Shown here: positions 4,521 through 7,181 of the stretch, one piece after another
Numbering within the stretch: the stretch's first letter is position 1
Layout of the letters: every line of letters begins with the position of its first letter
From: Paracoccaceae bacterium
Lineage (GTDB): Bacteria; Pseudomonadota; Alphaproteobacteria; Rhodobacterales; Rhodobacteraceae
DNA: 7,181 nucleotides
Direction of reading: 5' to 3'
Assembly (NCBI GenBank): GCA_007123625.1
Contig: SKKS01000235.1
Coordinates: 1-7,181 of the forward strand
Notes under the pieces: generated by a model
Databases searched by the model: none
What the model was told of the DNA's origin: nothing
Seen by the model: only the letters and a program-made list of their open reading frames with translations
Position numbers and translations under genes: made by a program

Positions 4521-5868
4521 TCGTCAATCCCTCGACCAGCAGGCTGGGCACCTGATCGGACAGATGCAGCCGCGCGTCATTGGCGGGCGTGATCCGCTGC
4601 AGCATATCGCGCAGGTTGCCCGCGATGGTGCATTCATTCACCGGCCAGGCGATTTCGCCATTTTCGACCCAGAAGCCCGATGCCCCGCGCGAGTAGTCGC
4701 CCGTGGTCGGGTTGATCGACGATCCGATGAGCGAGGTGACCAGCAGCCCCGTGCCCATCTCCGCCAGCAGGTCCTCGCGGCTTGCCAGCCCCTGCGTCAG
4801 CGTGATGTTGCTGGCCGAAGGGCTGGGCGGTGACGCAACGCCGCGCACCGCGTTGGCGGTGCTCTGCAGGCCCAGCTTGGCCGCGGTGGCCAGATCCAGC
4901 ACCCAGCTTTCCAGCACGCCCTCGCGCACGAGCACCCGCGCGCCAGTGGCCAGCCCCTCGGCATCGAAAGGTCGCGTGCCGGACACCCGCTTGCGCAACG
5001 GGTTCTCGGTCAGGGACATGTCGGCGGGCAGGACCTCCTGCCCCATCGCATCACGCAGCCAGCTTGATCCGCGCGCCACCGAACTGCCATTGATCGCCGA
5101 CAGCAGATGCCGGATCAGGCCCGCACTGATGCGCTCGTCATACAGCACCGGGAACGCACCGGTTTTCGGCTTGCGGGCGCCCGCACGGGCCACGGCGCGC
5201 TCGCCGGCGATCCGGCCGATCATTTCGGCATCGGGCAGGTCCGCCTGAAACACCCGTGATTCCGCGTGCCAGTCGCGCTCCATTCCCGTGCCCGCGCCGC
5301 TGATCGCGACGCACGATGCATGCCGCGATGTGCGCGCATAGCCCCCGGAAAACCCGTTCGATGCCGCCAGATGCACCTCGCGCCGGCCCCACGCGGCCGA
5401 TGCCGCCTGCACCTGCGCCACCCCTGCCACCGCCAGGGCCGCCGCCTCGGCCCGTCGCGCGTCGTCCTCCAGGGCTTCGGGCAGCGGCTCGGGCGCGGGG
5501 TCGTCCAGTTCCAGACCCGCCGCATCGCGCCGCGCCGACAGCTCGTCCGGTTGCGCCAGCCGCAGATGCGGGTCCTCGGGCGCTTCGCGCGCCATGGCCA
5601 CCGCCCGTTCGGCCATCGCCGCCAGGGTTTCCGCCCGCACGTCCGAGGCCGACACGCACGCCTGCCGCCGCCCGATCAGAACCCGCAGGCCGATCTCGAT
5701 CCCTTCCGCACGCTCCGCCTGCTCCAGCGCGCCTGCGCGCACATCGATGGATTGCGATGTGCCGGCAATCGCCATGGCGTCCGCCCCCTCGGCCCCGGCC
5801 CGGCGCGCGGCCTCGAGCAGGGCCTCGGTCAACGAGGCAAGGGGCAGCGGGACTAGGGGCTCGGTCAT
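4507..5868 (-). CDS. pmbA: PmbA/TldE subunit of the TldD-TldE peptidase
   Basis: A 453-residue cytosolic protein of the PmbA/TldD family, close to the usual length of about 450. In E. coli the TldD-PmbA(TldE) complex degrades unfolded peptides, matures microcin B17 and affects CcdA antitoxin stability. The N-terminal domain contains GTSQSIDVRAGALEQ (36-50). The strongest signature is near the C terminus, INPTTGDYSRGASGFWVENG (385-404), followed by PVNECTIAGNLRDML (409-423). The zinc-binding HExxxH motif of TldD is absent, which identifies this as the PmbA (TldE) partner. The catalytic TldD is not in the window. ATG 5868 has an excellent GGAGG site (5878-5874) five bases upstream. The downstream cysQ-type gene overlaps its end. 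The 179-base gap to the kinase suggests its own promoter, though I found no clear sigma-70 match there. Confidence 0.92.
   Translation of the reverse strand: MTEPLVPLPLASLTEALLEAARRAGAEGADAMAIAGTSQSIDVRAGALEQAERAEGIEIGLRVLIGRRQACVSASDVRAETLAAMAERAVAMAREAPEDPHLRLAQPDELSARRDAAGLELDDPAPEPLPEALEDDARRAEAAALAVAGVAQVQAASAAWGRREVHLAASNGFSGGYARTSRHASCVAISGAGTGMERDWHAESRVFQADLPDAEMIGRIAGERAVARAGARKPKTGAFPVLYDERISAGLIRHLLSAINGSSVARGSSWLRDAMGQEVLPADMSLTENPLRKRVSGTRPFDAEGLATGARVLVREGVLESWVLDLATAAKLGLQSTANAVRGVASPPSPSASNITLTQGLASREDLLAEMGTGLLVTSLIGSSINPTTGDYSRGASGFWVENGEIAWPVNECTIAGNLRDMLQRITPANDARLHLSDQVPSLLVEGLTIAGE
4529..4533 (-). promoter_or_regulatory. Ribosome binding site deciding the TTG start of the cysQ-type gene
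   Basis: GAGGG on the minus strand lies eight bases before TTG 4520, inside the 3' end of pmbA. It is the main evidence for the rare start codon. Confidence 0.55.
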
Positions 5869-5995
5869 GCAATCCTCCGGTGTTGTCGCTCCCCCCATGT
5901 AGTGCAGCCAGCCGCGAAGGGGAATGCCCCAGCGTGCGCGCCTGCATCGCCCATCCCGACAAGCGCAGTCACCCACGTCCCCTTCATCTTGCGAG

Positions 5996-6047
5996 AAATA
6001 CTCCGGGGGGAATCGCCCGGAACGGGCGATGGGGGGCTGGCCCCCCT
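5996..6047 (-). repeat. Palindromic intergenic element (REP-like) after the kinase gene
   Basis: Read on the minus strand just after the kinase stop, it consists of GGGGGG-CCAG-CCCCCC (6046-6031), then a perfect eight-base-pair hairpin with a three-base loop (6030-6012), one T, and CCCCCCGGAGTATTT (6010-5996). The first G6 can pair with either of the two C6 tracts, so two alternative folds exist. From general knowledge of Rhodobacterales genomes, a C-tract followed by GGAGTATTT after a G/C hairpin recurs at many gene ends. The element may terminate kinase transcription or be a REP-type sequence; its copy number cannot be judged from one window. Confidence 0.6.
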
Positions 6048-7181
6048 TTACGCCGCTCGGTTCCGGGTGTCCGCCTGCGCGGCGGCGGCGGCGTTGTTCA
6101 GCGTCGCACGGCCTGCACTCAGCGGCAGGCAAACCCGCACCGCGCAGCCTTGCGCCACAGGCACGAGTTCCGCGCGGCCGCCGTGGCTTTCGGCGATGGC
6201 GCGCACAATCGCCAGCCCCAGCCCGCTGCCGCCACCGTCATCCGCGCCCAGCCGCACGAAGCGCTCGAAGGCATGTTCCGCCGCCGCCGCCGGAATGCCG
6301 GGGCCCGCGTCGTGGACGTCGATCCTTGCCTCGCCCTGCACGGTCGCAAGCTGCAGGCGCAGTTCGCTGCCGCGCGGGCTGCCATAGCTCAGGGCATTGT
6401 CTATCAGGTTGTCCACCGCCTCGGCCAGCAAAACACGGTTGCCCTGCACCTGCACCGGACCCGGCGGCGCGTCCAGCATCACGTCAACCCCGGCATCGAG
6501 TGCGCGCGGGACGTGGCGCCGGGCCACTCCGGCGACCAACTCGCCCAGGTCGATGGTTTCGACCCGCAACGGTGCATGGGTCGCAATGTCGAGGTTCAGC
6601 AGTTGCCGCGTCATCCGCGACAGGCGCCGCGCAGCCTCGGTCAGGTCGGCCAGTCGCGCCGCGCGCACGCCGGGGTCGACGCTTTCCAGCGCTGCTTGGG
6701 CCTGGGCATGGATCGCGGCCACCGGGTTGCGCAACTGGTGCGCGGCGTTGCCGATGAAGGCGTCGCGACGCTCCAACTCGCCCCGCAGCCTGTGGAACAA
6801 CTGGTTGATGGTCGCCACCAGCGGCGCCACCTCGGGGGGAACGGGGCGGCGGATGGGGGTCAGCTCGTCCGCAGAGCGCAGTGCCACCGCGTCGCGCAGA
6901 CCCGCCAGCGGCGCCAGCCCCCGGTTGATCCCGAACCACACGAGCAGCGCCGCGGCCAGCACCACCGCCGCCAGCATGGCGCCTGCCTGGAACAGCAGCA
7001 TCAGGCTCAGCCGTTCGCGCTGGCGCACCGTCTGCCAGACCTGCACCGTGGTCCAGCCGTCGAACACCGGGTCGGCGATGAACTCGCGCTGGATCACTAC
7101 GCGCACCGGATCGCCCAGATAGCTGGCATCGAAGAACACAGGCTCCCCGCCCGGAAGGTCCGCAGGCAACGGATCCACCGG
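6048..7181 (-). CDS. Sensor histidine kinase (TctE-like), N terminus missing at the window edge
   Basis: The C-terminal 377 residues of a membrane sensor kinase; the gene continues past 7181. In order, numbered from the codon at 7178-7176, the sequence shows part of an extracytoplasmic region (1-57) resembling the 2CSK_N domain of TctE-type kinases, then a transmembrane helix (about 58-84). A HAMP-like linker (about 86-138) follows, then the phosphoacceptor H-box FIGNAAHQLRNP with H147 and an ATPase domain. That domain has the N-box EAVDNLIDNALSYG (253-266), G1 DAGPGIP (290-296), F-box FERF (304-307) and G2 GSGLGLAIV (317-325). The tail is alanine-rich. TctE-type kinases often sense organic acids such as tricarboxylates, but the ligand is unknown here. 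A partner response regulator would be expected to the right of the window. Confidence 0.9.
   Translation of the reverse strand, partial: PVDPLPADLPGGEPVFFDASYLGDPVRVVIQREFIADPVFDGWTTVQVWQTVRQRERLSLMLLFQAGAMLAAVVLAAALLVWFGINRGLAPLAGLRDAVALRSADELTPIRRPVPPEVAPLVATINQLFHRLRGELERRDAFIGNAAHQLRNPVAAIHAQAQAALESVDPGVRAARLADLTEAARRLSRMTRQLLNLDIATHAPLRVETIDLGELVAGVARRHVPRALDAGVDVMLDAPPGPVQVQGNRVLLAEAVDNLIDNALSYGSPRGSELRLQLATVQGEARIDVHDAGPGIPAAAAEHAFERFVRLGADDGGGSGLGLAIVRAIAESHGGRAELVPVAQGCAVRVCLPLSAGRATLNNAAAAAQADTRNRAA

Noticed and set aside
3648..4592. Plus-strand frame of 314 codons
   Set aside because: It is antisense to the well-supported phosphatase and pmbA 3' end, and its Arg/Gln/His-rich content shows no recognisable motif.
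5869..5995. Sigma-70 promoter for pmbA in the gap after the kinase
   Set aside because: Candidate pairs such as TTCCCC with TACATG at 17-base spacing match the consensus too poorly to annotate.
5924..6757. Plus-strand frames opposite the histidine kinase
   Set aside because: Their composition is Arg/Pro/Ala-rich with no motifs, while the minus strand carries all kinase boxes in order.

Overview
The window looks like chromosomal DNA from an alphaproteobacterium, most likely Rhodobacterales (Rhodobacter/Roseobacter type). The reasons are the high GC content, an HdaA-type DnaA regulator directly downstream of a PerM-type membrane protein, a four-cysteine DUF1289 protein of the form usual in that order, a FnrL-type box with its typical centre (TTGATCCAGATCAA), and an intergenic palindromic element ending in GGAGTATTT that I recall as common in these genomes. 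The order-level call rests on recognition, not on a search.

Layout. Positions 1-261 hold no securely supported gene. The first ~80 bases are AT-rich (about 40% GC) and may contain the start of a minus-strand gene that leaves the left edge. They are followed by a terminator-like hairpin and an inverted repeat that overlaps a weak promoter candidate. Two plus-strand genes follow: a DUF938 methyltransferase-like protein (262-921) and a small AhpD/carboxymuconolactone decarboxylase-family protein (989-1336). A perfect FNR-type box lies between them and overlaps the stop codon of the first. A convergent junction then leads to the minus-strand pair perM-hdaA (3229 to 1392). Divergent from perM is a small DUF1289 gene (3377-3610) with a good promoter candidate. 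A second convergent junction contains a degenerate 36-37 bp tandem repeat. The rest is on the minus strand: a histidine kinase cut by the right edge (6048 to >7181), a palindromic intergenic element, then pmbA and a cysQ/IMPase-type phosphatase overlapping by 14 bases.

How the genes fit together. perM-hdaA and pmbA-cysQ look like two separate translationally coupled operons of housekeeping type: replication-initiation control with a membrane protein, and peptide processing with 3'-phosphonucleotide or inositol-phosphate hydrolysis. The AhpD-like gene appears to be under oxygen-responsive FnrL control. The kinase belongs to a two-component system whose regulator lies outside the window.

I see no CRISPR array, intact insertion sequence, rRNA or tRNA, and no multi-gene system that I would call new. 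The observations most worth checking are regulatory or structural: the FNR box, the 172-203 inverted repeat, the 3613-3697 tandem repeat and the 5996-6047 element.
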